Shown in pieces: positions 49,620 through 58,650 of a stretch of 64,000 nt of DNA. Source of the DNA: Planctomycetota bacterium (GTDB lineage Bacteria > Planctomycetota > UBA1135 > GCA-002686595). The notes beneath the pieces were generated by a model, which searched no databases, was not told the DNA's origin, and worked only from the letters and a program-made list of their open reading frames with translations. Within the stretch, counting starts at the first letter, position 1; every line of letters begins with the position of its first letter. The position numbers and the translations under genes are program-made. The stretch lies in NCBI GenBank assembly GCA_029259635.1, contig JAJDEU010000004.1:1-64000 (forward strand). Reading direction: 5' to 3'.

Positions 49620-49826
49620 ATGGAGCGGAAGAAGACCGGGCGACCTTCTAAGGGCGACCGCACGCGTATCGACACTCGCGTCCCGACGCCGCTCTACCTC
49701 GCGGCGAAATCCTGTGCTGAACGTCGCGGCATGACGCTCACCGACCTGGTCGGCGAGCTGCTCGCCGCCGAGGTCGGGCAGCCGTACCAGAACCAGGAGG
49801 GCCTGCCGCTGACCAAGGCCTCATAA
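49620..49826 (+). CDS. Small ribbon-helix-helix-like DNA-binding protein
   Basis: A 68-residue protein with a basic N-terminus (MERKKTGRPSKGDRTRIDTR) and a ribbon-helix-helix pattern (VPTPLYLAAKSCAERRGMTL, then DLVGELLAAEVG). ATG 49620 is very close to a -10-like box and may be leaderless. It is followed by a strong hairpin. It may repress its own promoter or control the replication genes downstream. Confidence 0.7.
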   Translation: MERKKTGRPSKGDRTRIDTRVPTPLYLAAKSCAERRGMTLTDLVGELLAAEVGQPYQNQEGLPLTKAS

Positions 49827-49831
49827 CGCGA

Positions 49832-49867
49832 ATCGAGGCGGTCCCCTGGCCGGGGGACCGCCTCGAT
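49832..49867. terminator. Strong intrinsic hairpin terminator
   Basis: ATCGAGGCGGTCCCC and GGGGACCGCCTCGAT form a perfect 15-bp stem around a six-base loop, six bases after the preceding stop. The lack of a U tract is usual in GC-rich actinobacteria. Confidence 0.75.
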
Positions 49868-49967
49868 CAAAGTCGCTCCGCTCGGCATGCAGGCCGAGAC
49901 GGTGCCGTAGCCCCGGCGAACCGGGACCTCAACCTCACCCACTCCAAGGATGGAGGCGCGCTTTCGC

Positions 49968-50429
49968 GTGCCCAGGATACCTCGTGCGCGCCTTCGGACG
50001 CGAGTCAACACACCCGAGCAGGCCACGCCCGGACCGGACTGGTGCACCGCCTGCTACGAAACGGGCCAGTACGCCCTGGCCATCACCACGACCGGGCTAT
50101 GCAACTGCCACAGCCACACACCACACCGAGAGCACGACCGTGCGACCCCGGACCGCCGGCCCGGACCGGACCGCCGCCCAGACGGACGGCGGCTCTCGCC
50201 GACGCTGGTCCGGGCACGCGCTCGGCGCCGCGCCGCCGGACTCGCCCTCGGCCGCCGCCGAGCGGCCGCTCGGGTCCGGACCGGAGGACGGGCCCGTAGG
50301 ACTGCCCTCGTCAAGGCGCTCCGGACCGAGCGCCAACTCGGGCCCGGTGCTGGTGCCCGGTTAGCAGCCGGGCCTTCCAGCCTCTACCTCCCACAGGACG
50401 GGAGGCGGACTTTCGCGTGCCCGCGATAA
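49968..50429 (+). CDS. Small paralogue-like protein before the Rep candidate
   Basis: A 153-residue protein. GTG 49968 follows GGAGGCGCGCTTTCGC, nearly the same leader as the larger gene at 50417. Its first 45 residues also resemble that protein: WCTACYETGQYALAITTTGL here versus WCSTCYGGGLFVVAADAVAG there, a Cys pair followed by a later Cys/His pair. After residue 50 it becomes Arg-rich and may be degenerate. It could be a shortened duplicate, perhaps regulatory. Confidence 0.5.
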   Translation: MPRIPRARLRTRVNTPEQATPGPDWCTACYETGQYALAITTTGLCNCHSHTPHREHDRATPDRRPGPDRRPDGRRLSPTLVRARARRRAAGLALGRRRAAARVRTGGRARRTALVKALRTERQLGPGAGARLAAGPSSLYLPQDGRRTFACPR

Positions 50430-51946
50430 CCCGTACCGAAGATCGAACGCGACCCCGACGCGGTGATGATGCCCCCGACTTCCCCCCAGGGTGGTGCTCG
50501 ACTTGCTATGGCGGCGGCCTGTTCGTGGTCGCCGCGGATGCGGTGGCGGGCACGGTGTGCGCGCTGCATCTGGCCCGCCCGGAGGCCCCGACCCCGGATC
50601 CGGCCGATCGGTCGGCCGATGCGGCGCCGGCGCGGCGGCGACGTGAGGGTCCGCATCGGCGCCCACCCGGCCGGGCTGGCGGCCGCCGTCGGCGGGATGG
50701 CTGGTCACAGGCTCGTGGGGTGGCGCGGGCGGGCGGGCGGGAGCGGGCGGCCGCCCGCGTCGATGCCGGCCAGTTCGCCCCGCACCCGGGCTGGCGGAAC
50801 TGGATCCCGCCGGACCGGCTGGTAGACCAGGCCGTCGTGCTGCGGCTGCTGGCCCGGCTGCTGGCCGGCCAGTCCTGGCGGGCGGATCGGCGCACCGCGT
50901 GGGAGGCGGTGCTGCGGCAGCTGGTGTACGCGGCCACCTGGCCACCCGACCCCACCCGACCCCGCGACGGCGCGCACCGCCACGCCGCCGGGCTGGTGAC
51001 CGGCTGCAGCGCCGCGCAGCTGGCCGCCGCCGCCGGCCGATCGGCGCGCACGGTCTCCCGAGTCATCGCCTGGGCCATCGAGCAGGGTTTGCTGGTCGTG
51101 GTCGAGGAAGGCGCCTCAGCGGCCTTCCTGGGCTCGAAGGCGGGCCGCACCCCCACCTACGCCTTCTACCGCCCCCCCGGCCTGCAGGACCGCCCCCAGG
51201 ACCCGATACCGGACGACGACAACGGCGACCAGGCGCCCGGGGCCGCACCGGATTCCGAACCGGCCGACCCCCCCACCACCAGCGTCGCCCCGACCAGCGA
51301 AAACCCCCTAAATGGCGACCTCCCCAGTAGTACTGATCCCAAACAGCCCTTGAACGACCGGCTCAAACCCGCTGACTCGCCCTCACCGGCCCGATGGCCC
51401 GTGTACGGGGTACCGACCACACCGGCGGAGCGGGATCGGGCCCTGAGCTGTCTGTTCCAGCGCATGGGTCTAGACGGCGGGGGGGTATCCAGGGTGCCCC
51501 GGTGGCGGGCCCGGGCCATGTTCGCGTCGTGGTGGGCCGCCGGGTGGTGCCCCGCCGCGCTGCTCTGGGCCATCGACCACCACCCCGACCGACCCGACCA
51601 CCACCGAGGCGACGGCCTACGCGGCGCCCGCAACCCCCTGGCCGTCCTGGGCCACCGACTCGCCCCGTGGACTGGGCGCCGCCACCAACTGCCCGCCCCC
51701 CTGGCCGGCATCCCCGGCGACTACACCCAACCCACCGCCACCCCGGCCACCGGCCCGGCCCAGAACGGCTCATCGGCCCCGGCGGCGGGCCGCCACACCC
51801 CCGGTGGCCATACCCCCGGCCAGCGTGGTGAGCCCAGCCCCGAACGGATGGCCGCGATCGAGGCCTTCCGCGCCCAGCAACGCGCCCGCGGCGTACGACC
51901 AGCCCCGCCCCGGCGGCGCCGACCGACGAGCTCCCGGCAGCGCTGA
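50417..51946 (+). CDS. Candidate plasmid replication initiator
   Basis: A 509-residue protein. The N-terminal zinc-ribbon-like segment (WCSTCYGGGLFVVAADAVAG, later CALH) is followed by a basic linker, a helical region (RLVDQAVVLRLLARLLAGQS) and a winged-helix-like stretch (SAAQLAAAAGRSARTVSRVI, WAIEQGLLVVVEEG; about residues 198-232). A second helical domain (MFASWWAAGWCPAALLWAID) precedes a Pro/Arg tail. Two-domain winged-helix proteins next to a small RHH protein and behind traSA are often Rep proteins of actinomycete elements, but I recognise no catalytic motif. GTG 50417 has a GGGAGGCGG site. Confidence 0.5.
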   Translation: MPAITRTEDRTRPRRGDDAPDFPPGWCSTCYGGGLFVVAADAVAGTVCALHLARPEAPTPDPADRSADAAPARRRREGPHRRPPGRAGGRRRRDGWSQARGVARAGGRERAAARVDAGQFAPHPGWRNWIPPDRLVDQAVVLRLLARLLAGQSWRADRRTAWEAVLRQLVYAATWPPDPTRPRDGAHRHAAGLVTGCSAAQLAAAAGRSARTVSRVIAWAIEQGLLVVVEEGASAAFLGSKAGRTPTYAFYRPPGLQDRPQDPIPDDDNGDQAPGAAPDSEPADPPTTSVAPTSENPLNGDLPSSTDPKQPLNDRLKPADSPSPARWPVYGVPTTPAERDRALSCLFQRMGLDGGGVSRVPRWRARAMFASWWAAGWCPAALLWAIDHHPDRPDHHRGDGLRGARNPLAVLGHRLAPWTGRRHQLPAPLAGIPGDYTQPTATPATGPAQNGSSAPAAGRHTPGGHTPGQRGEPSPERMAAIEAFRAQQRARGVRPAPPRRRRPTSSRQR

Positions 51947-51975
51947 GCGGCCGACGGCGCTCAACAGAGGCGGGG

Positions 51976-52164
51976 TCAGTTCCCGTCCGGGCCGGCGGCG
52001 GGGCCGCGCAGCTCGGTCAGGATCTCGCCGAGCTGGCCGGTCACGGTGTCGAGCTGCTGGGACTGGAGGCGCTGGTTGGCCTCGATCTGGTCGAGCCGGC
52101 CGCCATGGAGGTCAAGGGTCTGCCCGAGACCTCGAACCTCGCCCTCGAGACCTCGAACCTCAAC
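51976..52164 (-). pseudogene. Coiled-coil protein, C-terminal fragment
   Basis: On the minus strand a frame ending in TGA at 51976 reads EVRGLEGEVRGLGQTL, HGGRLDQIEANQRLQSQQLD and TVTGQLGEILTELRG, a regular heptad coiled coil with a duplicated EVRGLEG unit. No start codon is in frame; at about 52164 it is fused to an SDR fragment in another frame, so the N-terminus is lost. Confidence 0.55.
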
Positions 52165-52280
52165 CCTGGCCCGCCGAGGAGTAGGACACCACCCGCGCAG
52201 CGCCGGCGACCAACGCCGGCCACAGCCGGTTGACCAGCGCGAAGTGACCGAGGTGGTTGGTCGCGAACTGGCCCTCCCAG
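52160..52280 (-). pseudogene. Short-chain dehydrogenase fragment
   Basis: The minus strand encodes EGQFATNHLGHFALVNRLW followed by ARVVSYSSAGQ, the conserved NHLGHF and SxSS motifs of classical SDR oxidoreductases. Both ends are missing: a TGA follows at 52160 and the upstream end abuts the VOC fragment on the opposite strand. Confidence 0.7.
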
Positions 52281-52319
52281 CCGGGCCTCACACGGGTCTC
52301 AGTCAATCCCCTGCGGAGC

Positions 52320-52648
52320 GGCCCTCGGATTCGAGCTGGTTGAAGACTCCCCAGCGCTGACTAACAGCGGGATGCAGAAGCGGTGGGTGGTTGTTCGGCC
52401 CCGTGGGAGCGCAGACGGGGATCCTGCTTGCCCGGGCTGATGGGGACGTCCAGGCCGCGACCGTCGGCAATCAGGTTGCCGGCCGCGTCGGGTTCTTCCT
52501 TCAGGTGGAGGATTTCGATGCTTCTTACGAGCGGATGAACGCCGCCGGGGTCGAGTTCGTGACCTCTCCTTGGACCGAGCCGTACGGCCGAGTGGCGGTA
52601 TTCCGTGACATCGCGGGCAATAAGTGGGACCTGCTCGGTCCATCCTGA
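52320..52648 (+). pseudogene. VOC/glyoxalase-family fragment with frameshift
   Basis: The frame from about 52320 reads LGFELVEDSPALTNSGMQKR and then VVVRP. One extra base at about 52402 moves the continuation (AQTGILLARADGD, VGFFLQVEDFDASYERM, VAVFRDIAGNKWDLLGP) to another frame, which ends at 52648. This is the C-terminal two-thirds of a VOC-superfamily protein. The N-terminus is missing and abuts the SDR fragment. Confidence 0.72.
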
Positions 52649-52700
52649 TCACGGACGTGTCCTACCTTGCGGCTGGGGCCAGCTTCGGGAGTTCCGGGCC

Positions 52701-53114
52701 GAGGCTCCCGAGGGTGACACCGTGGTGGTGGCCTCGCTGGACCGGCTGGGCCGGTCGCTGTCCGAGGTGGTCCGAGTCGCCGATGACCTCCACCTTCGCG
52801 GCGTCGTGCTCAAGTCGATCAAGGAGAGCATCGACTACTCGACCAGCGTCGGCCGGATGCTGGCCGGCATCTTCGGCTCCCTGGCCGCCTACGAGCGAGA
52901 GCTGATCAATGAGCGGGCGGCCGAGGCGCGGGCAGCGGCGGCGGCGCGGGGTCGCCAGACCGGCCGGCCCTCGGCGCTCGACCCCGCCCAGCAGCGGCAG
53001 CTCCGCAGCCTGCACGCGGCCGGGGAGTCGGTGGCGGACCTCTGCCGGTCGTTCAAGGTCAGCCGCGCCACCGCGTACCGGGTGCTTAGGTCGGCCGCGC
53101 AGGTCTCGGTGTGA
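52701..53114 (+). pseudogene. Serine resolvase, N-terminally truncated
   Basis: The frame keeps the end of the catalytic domain (GDTVVVASLDRLGRSL, the long helix KESIDYSTSVGRML, AAYERELINERAAEARAA) and the C-terminal HTH (VADLCRSFKVSRATAYRVLR). The first 45-50 residues, with the nucleophile Ser, are gone, replaced by VOC sequence. The stop overlaps the start of the type III methylase gene, so the island probably joined here by recombination. An inactive recombinase is the likely product, if any. Confidence 0.75.
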
Positions 53115-54820
53115 GCGAGGTCGGGTCGGGAGGCTTGGGCAAGCCGATCGAGTGGTCGTGGCGGCCGAATGCCGGGGCCACCGAAGCACTCAGATACCTG
53201 GGTCATAGGTTCAGTAACATGGCGAAACTCCCGCCCGCTGGTCGCCTCACTCTGTCGTGGGTCGGTAAGGACCGTGCTCTCCTGGGTACCGACGGCGGCG
53301 GATACGAGTGGGTAGATCGCAACGACCCGCGCGTGACGGAGATCCGGCTCCTCCAGTGCTCTGAGTCAGTCGGCGAACTACCTGGAGAGTCGCTGGCCAG
53401 CGGCAACATGCTGGTCGTTGGGGACGCTTATGACGGGCTGAACGCTCTGGCCCGAATTCCCGAGTACGCGGACCATCTGCGCGGCAAGGTAAAGTTGATC
53501 TATATCGACCCGCCGTTCAACACCGGCCAGGCGTTCGCGCAGTACGACGATGCGCTGGAGCACTCGGTCTGGCTGACGATGATGCGCGACCGGTTACTCC
53601 TGCTCCGGGATCTTCTGGCGCCGAACGGTTCGCTGTGGGTCCACCTCGATGACGCCGAAATGGCGTACTGCCGGGTCCTGCTCGATGAAGTGTTCGGCCG
53701 GGGAAACTTCATAGCCAGCGTCGTCTGGCAGAAGATCCACGGCCGGAACAACTCCGCGCAGCACTTCTCGGCCGTGCACGACTACCTGCTCGTCTACGCC
53801 GCTGACCGCTCCCGATTCAAGCTCGGGCGAGTCGAGCGCACAGAACTCAGCGACTCGGACTTCTGGAACCCGGACAACGACTCACGAGGGCGCTGGCGAC
53901 GCTCCGACCTCACTGCCTCGCACGCCTACGAGGACGGCCGCTATGAGGTGACCGGACCACATGGCGACGTGTTCACACCACGCGGCAACCGGTGGTGGTC
54001 TGTGTCGCCGCAGACCTTCGGCCAGCTTCGCGCGGACGATCGGCTGTGGTGGGGCAGGACCGGGCGGACGTTCCCGTTCCGCAAGCGGTTCGAGTCCGAG
54101 CTGGGTGGGCTGGTGCCGAACACGCTCTGGTCGCACGACGAGGTCGGCGATAACCGCGAAGCCAAGGCAGAGATCACCCGCCTGTTCGGTCGGGACGCCA
54201 TCTTCTCTACGCCGAAGCCGGAACGGCTGCTCAAGCGGGTGATCAGCGTCGGGAGTGAGCCTGGCGATCTTGTGTTGGACTGTTTCGCCGGCTCGGGCAC
54301 AACCGCGGCCGTCGCCCACAAGATGGGCCGCCGTTGGGTGACCATCGAGAAAGAGGGGTCCACGGTTGACGCGTTCACCCGGCCCCGCCTGGAGAAAGTC
54401 CTCGCCGGAGAGGACTCGGGCGGGGTCACCGCGTCGGTCGGCTGGGAGAAGGGCGGAGGCTTCCACATTCTGGAGGTCAGGCCCTCGCTCTACGAGGTAG
54501 TCGATGGACGGGCATTCTTGGCTGAATGGGCCACGAACGGCGCATTCGCCGAGGGAGTAGCCGCCCAGCTCGGGTTCCGCGTCGAGCACGACGCCCCGTT
54601 CTCGGGCCGGAAGGGGCGTACCCGGTTGGCCGTGATCGACGGCGTGATCGACGGCGACGTGGTGGGCGCCATCGTGTCTCGGCTCGGTGAGGGCGAGCGG
54701 ACAGTGCTGGTGGGCAAAGGGGCCACCGCTGACGCTGCCGACGTGTTGAAGTCGTTGAGTCCAGGTTCTCGGCTGCGGAAGGCGCCGAGGGATCTGCTGA
54801 AGCCGGGAGTCGTGCGGTGA
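53111..54820 (+). CDS. mod: Type III restriction-modification methylase (Mod)
   Basis: A 569-residue DNA adenine methyltransferase. Motif IV DPPFNTG (about residues 132-138) precedes motif I FAGSGTTAA (about 391-399), the beta-class order of type III Mod subunits. Other conserved parts are LRDLLAPNGSLWVHLDDAEM and VIWQK-like VVWQKIHGRNN. A target-recognition region lies between about 200 and 350. It gives sequence specificity to the complex and protects host DNA. GTG 53111 overlaps the resolvase remnant stop; ATG 53219 is a possible later start. The res gene overlaps by four bases. Confidence 0.9.
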   Translation: MSEVGSGGLGKPIEWSWRPNAGATEALRYLGHRFSNMAKLPPAGRLTLSWVGKDRALLGTDGGGYEWVDRNDPRVTEIRLLQCSESVGELPGESLASGNMLVVGDAYDGLNALARIPEYADHLRGKVKLIYIDPPFNTGQAFAQYDDALEHSVWLTMMRDRLLLLRDLLAPNGSLWVHLDDAEMAYCRVLLDEVFGRGNFIASVVWQKIHGRNNSAQHFSAVHDYLLVYAADRSRFKLGRVERTELSDSDFWNPDNDSRGRWRRSDLTASHAYEDGRYEVTGPHGDVFTPRGNRWWSVSPQTFGQLRADDRLWWGRTGRTFPFRKRFESELGGLVPNTLWSHDEVGDNREAKAEITRLFGRDAIFSTPKPERLLKRVISVGSEPGDLVLDCFAGSGTTAAVAHKMGRRWVTIEKEGSTVDAFTRPRLEKVLAGEDSGGVTASVGWEKGGGFHILEVRPSLYEVVDGRAFLAEWATNGAFAEGVAAQLGFRVEHDAPFSGRKGRTRLAVIDGVIDGDVVGAIVSRLGEGERTVLVGKGATADAADVLKSLSPGSRLRKAPRDLLKPGVVR

Positions 54821-57261
54821 GCTGGCTGGAGCATGACATCGGCCTGATCGACGAGATCGCGTCCAGGATGGATCTTCGGGCACCGAACAAGGCGGCCCTC
54901 GGACGGATCATCGAGAACATCCACGCAGACGAGTTCCACGAGGTCGTGTGCGACCTCGCCACCGGGGTCGGGAAGACCTACCTCGCGTCGGCTCTCGTCG
55001 ATTACCTGGCCGCCCAAGGAATCCGAAACGTCCTGATCGTCACCCCCGGCAAGACGATCCAGGACAAGACCATCGCCAACTTCAGCCCCGGCCACGCCAA
55101 GTACGTACCCGGTGCGGAACACGGGCCGCTGCTGGTCACCGCCGACAACTTCGCCCGAGGTCAGGTCGGCGATGCCCTCCACGAGCTGGACACCTTAAAG
55201 CTGTTCGTGTTCAACGTCCAGCAGCTCATCCGTCCCACCGCCAACACCTCGCGCCGAGTGCGCGAGATGGACGAATTCATCGGCGGAGACCTCTACTCCC
55301 ACTTGCAGGCTGCCGACGATCTAGTCGTGATCGCCGACGAGCACCACGTCTACCGGGCGCAGGCGCGGGCGTTCTCCACCGCGATCCGCGACCTCGGACC
55401 GCGCGCGCTGGTCGGCCTCACCGCCACGCCAGACCCGGCCGACGAGGACAAGGTCATCTATCGCTACAGCTTGGCTGAGGCGATCGCGGACGGCCTGGTG
55501 AAGGTGCCGGTCATCGTCTACCGGCAGGACGGCCATAAGGACATCGAGACCCAGTTGGCCGACGCCTGCCACCTGCGTCGGATCAAGGCGGCCGCCTACT
55601 CGACCTGGGCGGAGGGAACCGGTCGCACCCCGGTGAATCCCGTCCTCTTCGTGGTCTGCCAGACCGTGCAAGACGCCAAGGAAACCGCCGACCTGCTCGC
55701 GGGTGAGCAGTACATCGGCAACCCATCGGCCGTGCTGGAGGTCACCAGCCAGTCCTCCGACCAGGCTCTGGCCGCCCTGGCGGCTGTTGAGGAGACGGAC
55801 TCGCCCATCCGCGCGGTCGTGAGTGTGGACATGCTCCGGGAAGGGTGGGACGTCAAGAACATCGGCGTGATCGTCGCACTGCGTCGACTCGCCTCCCAGG
55901 CTCTCACCGAGCAGATCCTCGGCCGCGGTCTTCGGCTGCCGTACGGCCAACGGGTCGGCGTTCCCATGATCGACCAGGTCGACGTTGTGGCGCACGACAG
56001 CTACAAGCGCCTCTTGGAGCAGAAGGACGCTCTGATCCAGAAGGTCGTTCCCACCGGCGACAGTGCCGCCACGGGTGAGCCGCTCGAACCCGCGCCCGCC
56101 CAGGCGGCAAGGCAGGACGCTGCCTCGCACTTCGAGGAGCAGACCGAACAGGGGGCGCTCCGCCTGATCACCCCGGCTCGCACGATCGACGGTGAACAAG
56201 TCGACGGGGCTGCCGCGCTGATCTTGCAGGAGTTCGGAGCTGCCGAGGCCCAGGGTGAAAGGGACGCTGCGGAGTACCGGATTCTCCAGAGTGTGCCAAG
56301 GGCTCCGAAGATCACCTTCCCTCGTCGTGAGCAGGAAGTGCTGCCGGTTCGCTTCAGTCTGTCGTTGGTCTCGGACGTCGATGCTCGGGCGGCGGGGGCC
56401 GGCTTCGCGCAGGAAATCAAGATCACGCTTGTGCGCGACGCATTGACGGCCACCCGCACGCTCGATGGCAGCGTGCAGGTCCGCCGCGAAGCGCAGGAAA
56501 CAAGCGTGGCGACCCAGGCGTGGCTCCCGCTTGCCCAGGTCAGGACGGATCTCGAATCACGCGTTCTTGGGCTGGGATTGGTAGAGGAGTCGCTGCCGGA
56601 GTTCAACGCCGCTCGCCGAGTGGTCCGAGCCTTCCTCGCCGGAGCCGGAGCCGGCGAGGGCAGCGAGGTGAGCTGGGGTGCCGAACGAGCACATCAGGCG
56701 TTGCAGGGCATCGACGCCCTGATTCGGCAGCGCTATAACACCCGCCGCTTGCAGCCGCAGTACGCCTTTCGGCCGGTGACGCTGCCGGTCGAGCCACGCC
56801 CAATGCCGACCGACGTGCTGGACCGGTATGACCCCTTCGAGCGTGGTCGTTGGTACGCCGGCTGGCGTCGATCTATCCTGCCGGTCGCCTCTTTCGACGC
56901 GAAGACGACCGAGTACGCCCTGGCCAACATCCTGGACAGCGCGGCGGGCATCGCCTGGTGGCTGCGCCTGCTCACCACCGACCCGGCTTACGTCGAGCTG
57001 GACACCGGAGGCCGCTACTACCCCGACTTCATCGCGGTGGACACCCAAGGCGTGCACTGGCTGATCGAGGGCAAGGCCGACCGCGACATGGGCAGTCGGG
57101 ACGTTGAGGCCAAGCGGGCGGCTGCCGAGGAGTGGGCGACGTTCGTCAACGACGACGACCGGTTCGGCCAATGGCGCTACCTGCTCTGCTCCGAGACTGC
57201 CATCAAGAACTCGCATGGAAGCTGGGACAGCTTGCTCGTAGCAGCGCGCGTAACTCGGTAG
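54817..57261 (+). CDS. res: Type III restriction enzyme (Res), helicase-nuclease
   Basis: An 814-residue restriction subunit. Helicase motifs: Walker A ATGVGKT (about 48), ADEHH in place of DEAH (about 173), LTATPDP (about 203), REGWDVKNIGVIVALR, and motif VI QILGRGLRLPYG (about 370). The C-terminal nuclease has the PD-(D/E)xK pattern YYPDFIAVDTQ...LIEGKAD (about 732-752). All key residues are present, so the enzyme should cut DNA that lacks Mod methylation, after ATP-driven sliding. Its GTG overlaps the mod stop. It probably protects the plasmid-bearing host from phages and rival plasmids. Confidence 0.9.
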   Translation: MSWLEHDIGLIDEIASRMDLRAPNKAALGRIIENIHADEFHEVVCDLATGVGKTYLASALVDYLAAQGIRNVLIVTPGKTIQDKTIANFSPGHAKYVPGAEHGPLLVTADNFARGQVGDALHELDTLKLFVFNVQQLIRPTANTSRRVREMDEFIGGDLYSHLQAADDLVVIADEHHVYRAQARAFSTAIRDLGPRALVGLTATPDPADEDKVIYRYSLAEAIADGLVKVPVIVYRQDGHKDIETQLADACHLRRIKAAAYSTWAEGTGRTPVNPVLFVVCQTVQDAKETADLLAGEQYIGNPSAVLEVTSQSSDQALAALAAVEETDSPIRAVVSVDMLREGWDVKNIGVIVALRRLASQALTEQILGRGLRLPYGQRVGVPMIDQVDVVAHDSYKRLLEQKDALIQKVVPTGDSAATGEPLEPAPAQAARQDAASHFEEQTEQGALRLITPARTIDGEQVDGAAALILQEFGAAEAQGERDAAEYRILQSVPRAPKITFPRREQEVLPVRFSLSLVSDVDARAAGAGFAQEIKITLVRDALTATRTLDGSVQVRREAQETSVATQAWLPLAQVRTDLESRVLGLGLVEESLPEFNAARRVVRAFLAGAGAGEGSEVSWGAERAHQALQGIDALIRQRYNTRRLQPQYAFRPVTLPVEPRPMPTDVLDRYDPFERGRWYAGWRRSILPVASFDAKTTEYALANILDSAAGIAWWLRLLTTDPAYVELDTGGRYYPDFIAVDTQGVHWLIEGKADRDMGSRDVEAKRAAAEEWATFVNDDDRFGQWRYLLCSETAIKNSHGSWDSLLVAARVTR

Positions 57262-57266
57262 GCGCG

Positions 57267-57740
57267 GTGGGGAGCCCCGATCCCGAGCCGCGCAAACGGC
57301 GGCACCTCCGGATCAACAGTGACCCGACTGGGGAGCGTGGGTGGCTGCCCAAGTCGATCGACCTGCGTGAACAGACCTGGCTGGCGAGCATGGTCACGCG
57401 CCGGCCCGACCAGTACCCGCCCCGTTCAATGAGTCGCGGGGGTGTGGACCCGCTGCGCATCCCGGTGGATTCGGAGACCGTTCGATGCCGACATGCATTG
57501 GAGTTCTGGCTGGCACCACCGGGCGAGCATCAGATTCGGCTCGTGTGGGAGCGCCCGCTTGCTCCCAACGCCGAGTCGATACCAATACCTCTCCGTCTGA
57601 CTTCGTGCACGGTCACTCCGCACCTGATACTGATCATCCTGATCGGGATTTACCCACCCGGAGAGTTCTCCGACCAAGTGCCCCACGCCGAGTACTCGAT
57701 CAGTGCGTTCAACCCGATGCTGGTCGATGAAGAGTCCTGA
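57267..57740 (+). CDS. Unknown protein coupled to the type III system
   Basis: A 157-residue protein with a basic N-terminus (PEPRKRRHLRINSDPTGERG), a domain with FWLAPPGEHQIRLVWERP, and a strongly hydrophobic strand (HLILIILIGIYPPGEF). GTG 57267 lies five bases after the res stop, so it is in the same operon. It also overlaps the GIY-YIG pseudogene start. I recognise no family. It may be an accessory of the restriction system, or a surface-independent helper whose hydrophobic stretch is buried. Confidence 0.5.
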   Translation: MGSPDPEPRKRRHLRINSDPTGERGWLPKSIDLREQTWLASMVTRRPDQYPPRSMSRGGVDPLRIPVDSETVRCRHALEFWLAPPGEHQIRLVWERPLAPNAESIPIPLRLTSCTVTPHLILIILIGIYPPGEFSDQVPHAEYSISAFNPMLVDEES

Positions 57741-58204
57741 TGTGGCCGCGTCGGTGGGCGGCGTGACCCCGGTTGACGTCCGGGTCCGGATCGCCTGGTC
57801 ACCGCCACGCACGGTCGAGCTGGACGAGCGCGAGCACCTGGTCCTCGGCGACCTGCCGGCCCGTGCCCGGTGTGTACCGATGGGCGCTGATTGGCGGAGA
57901 TCGGCACCGTCCGGGCGTCTACGTCGGAGAGGGTGGCAGCCTGAGACGCCGGCTGCGTGATTACCGGACGCCCTCGGCGATGAAGACCGCGAACCGAGTT
58001 CACGGTGACCTAGTCGGCCACCTGGCGGCCGGTGGCCGGCTCACACTGGAATGGGCGACCTCCGCCGAGGTGGACGCCGGAGCCGGCCCGGTTGGGCTGC
58101 CGCTGACCCGGCGCACCGCAAGGCGCCTTGCCGAGGGCGCGGCCCTGGCCGCCGTGTACGCCGAGGACGGGGCGGATGTGCTGAACCTGGACACCAGCAA
58201 GTAG
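57727..58204 (+). pseudogene. GIY-YIG nuclease-like gene with a frameshift
   Basis: From ATG 57727 the frame reads into VLGDLPAR. One extra G near 57872 then breaks it. The continuation in the next frame is PGVYRWALIGGDRHRPGVYV, with a GxY...YVG pair typical of GIY-YIG endonucleases, an R in RRRLRDYR and a tail ending NLDTSK. If the extra base is real, the gene is dead; a sequencing error would make it an intact protein of about 158 residues. It lies directly after the restriction operon. Confidence 0.65.
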
Positions 58205-58211
58205 CCGATCA

Positions 58212-58400
58212 CTACATCGGCGCCACGATCCCCGGAAGCCACTCCCGGCCAGAGCACTGATGGCACCATGACGTCTCGTACCCGCGTGCCTGCCGACCGT
58301 CCTGGGCGACACCCGCGCGCGGGTAGGCGATGGCTCCGTCCCCGCAGCACATCAGGCACACCGACCGGTGGCCGGTGGCGGTTGGCTGACGTGCGGACAT
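58212..58400 (-). CDS. Small double-CxxC zinc protein
   Basis: A 62-residue protein with two Cys pairs, VCLMCCGDG and WCHQCSGRE, a spacing typical of zinc ribbons. ATG 58400 follows GGTGGGGGC. It is convergent with the GIY-YIG remnant, seven bases apart. Small zinc ribbons of this kind are common in actinobacteria; function is unknown. Confidence 0.5.
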   Translation of the reverse strand: MSARQPTATGHRSVCLMCCGDGAIAYPRAGVAQDGRQARGYETSWCHQCSGREWLPGIVAPM

Positions 58401-58650
58401 GCCCCCACCATGCCGGGTAGCGAGCGGGGAGGGTAGCGGCTGAGTGCCCCGGCGACGCCATGGCGCGACCGGCGCAGCCCTGGCCATCGAGGCCTCCTGT
58501 TCAACTGAGGCTACAACCCCTGTCGCACCTTAAGCGTCTAACTTATCGAAAAACGGCAAGTGTTTGTAGCTAGACATGTAGCTTCCGAAGTGCCATAGTT
58601 ACCGGCAGCAGAGAGACGACAGGAACTGAAATTACAGGAGGCAACTTCTC
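58401..58650. promoter_or_regulatory. AT-rich promoter region
   Basis: These 250 bases contain one of the most AT-rich patches in the window (58525-58620). AGCTA-GACATG-TAGCT (58568-58583) is an imperfect palindrome. The plus-strand gene at 58651 must be read from here. No confident -35/-10 pair can be named. It lies divergent from the small zinc protein gene. Confidence 0.4.
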
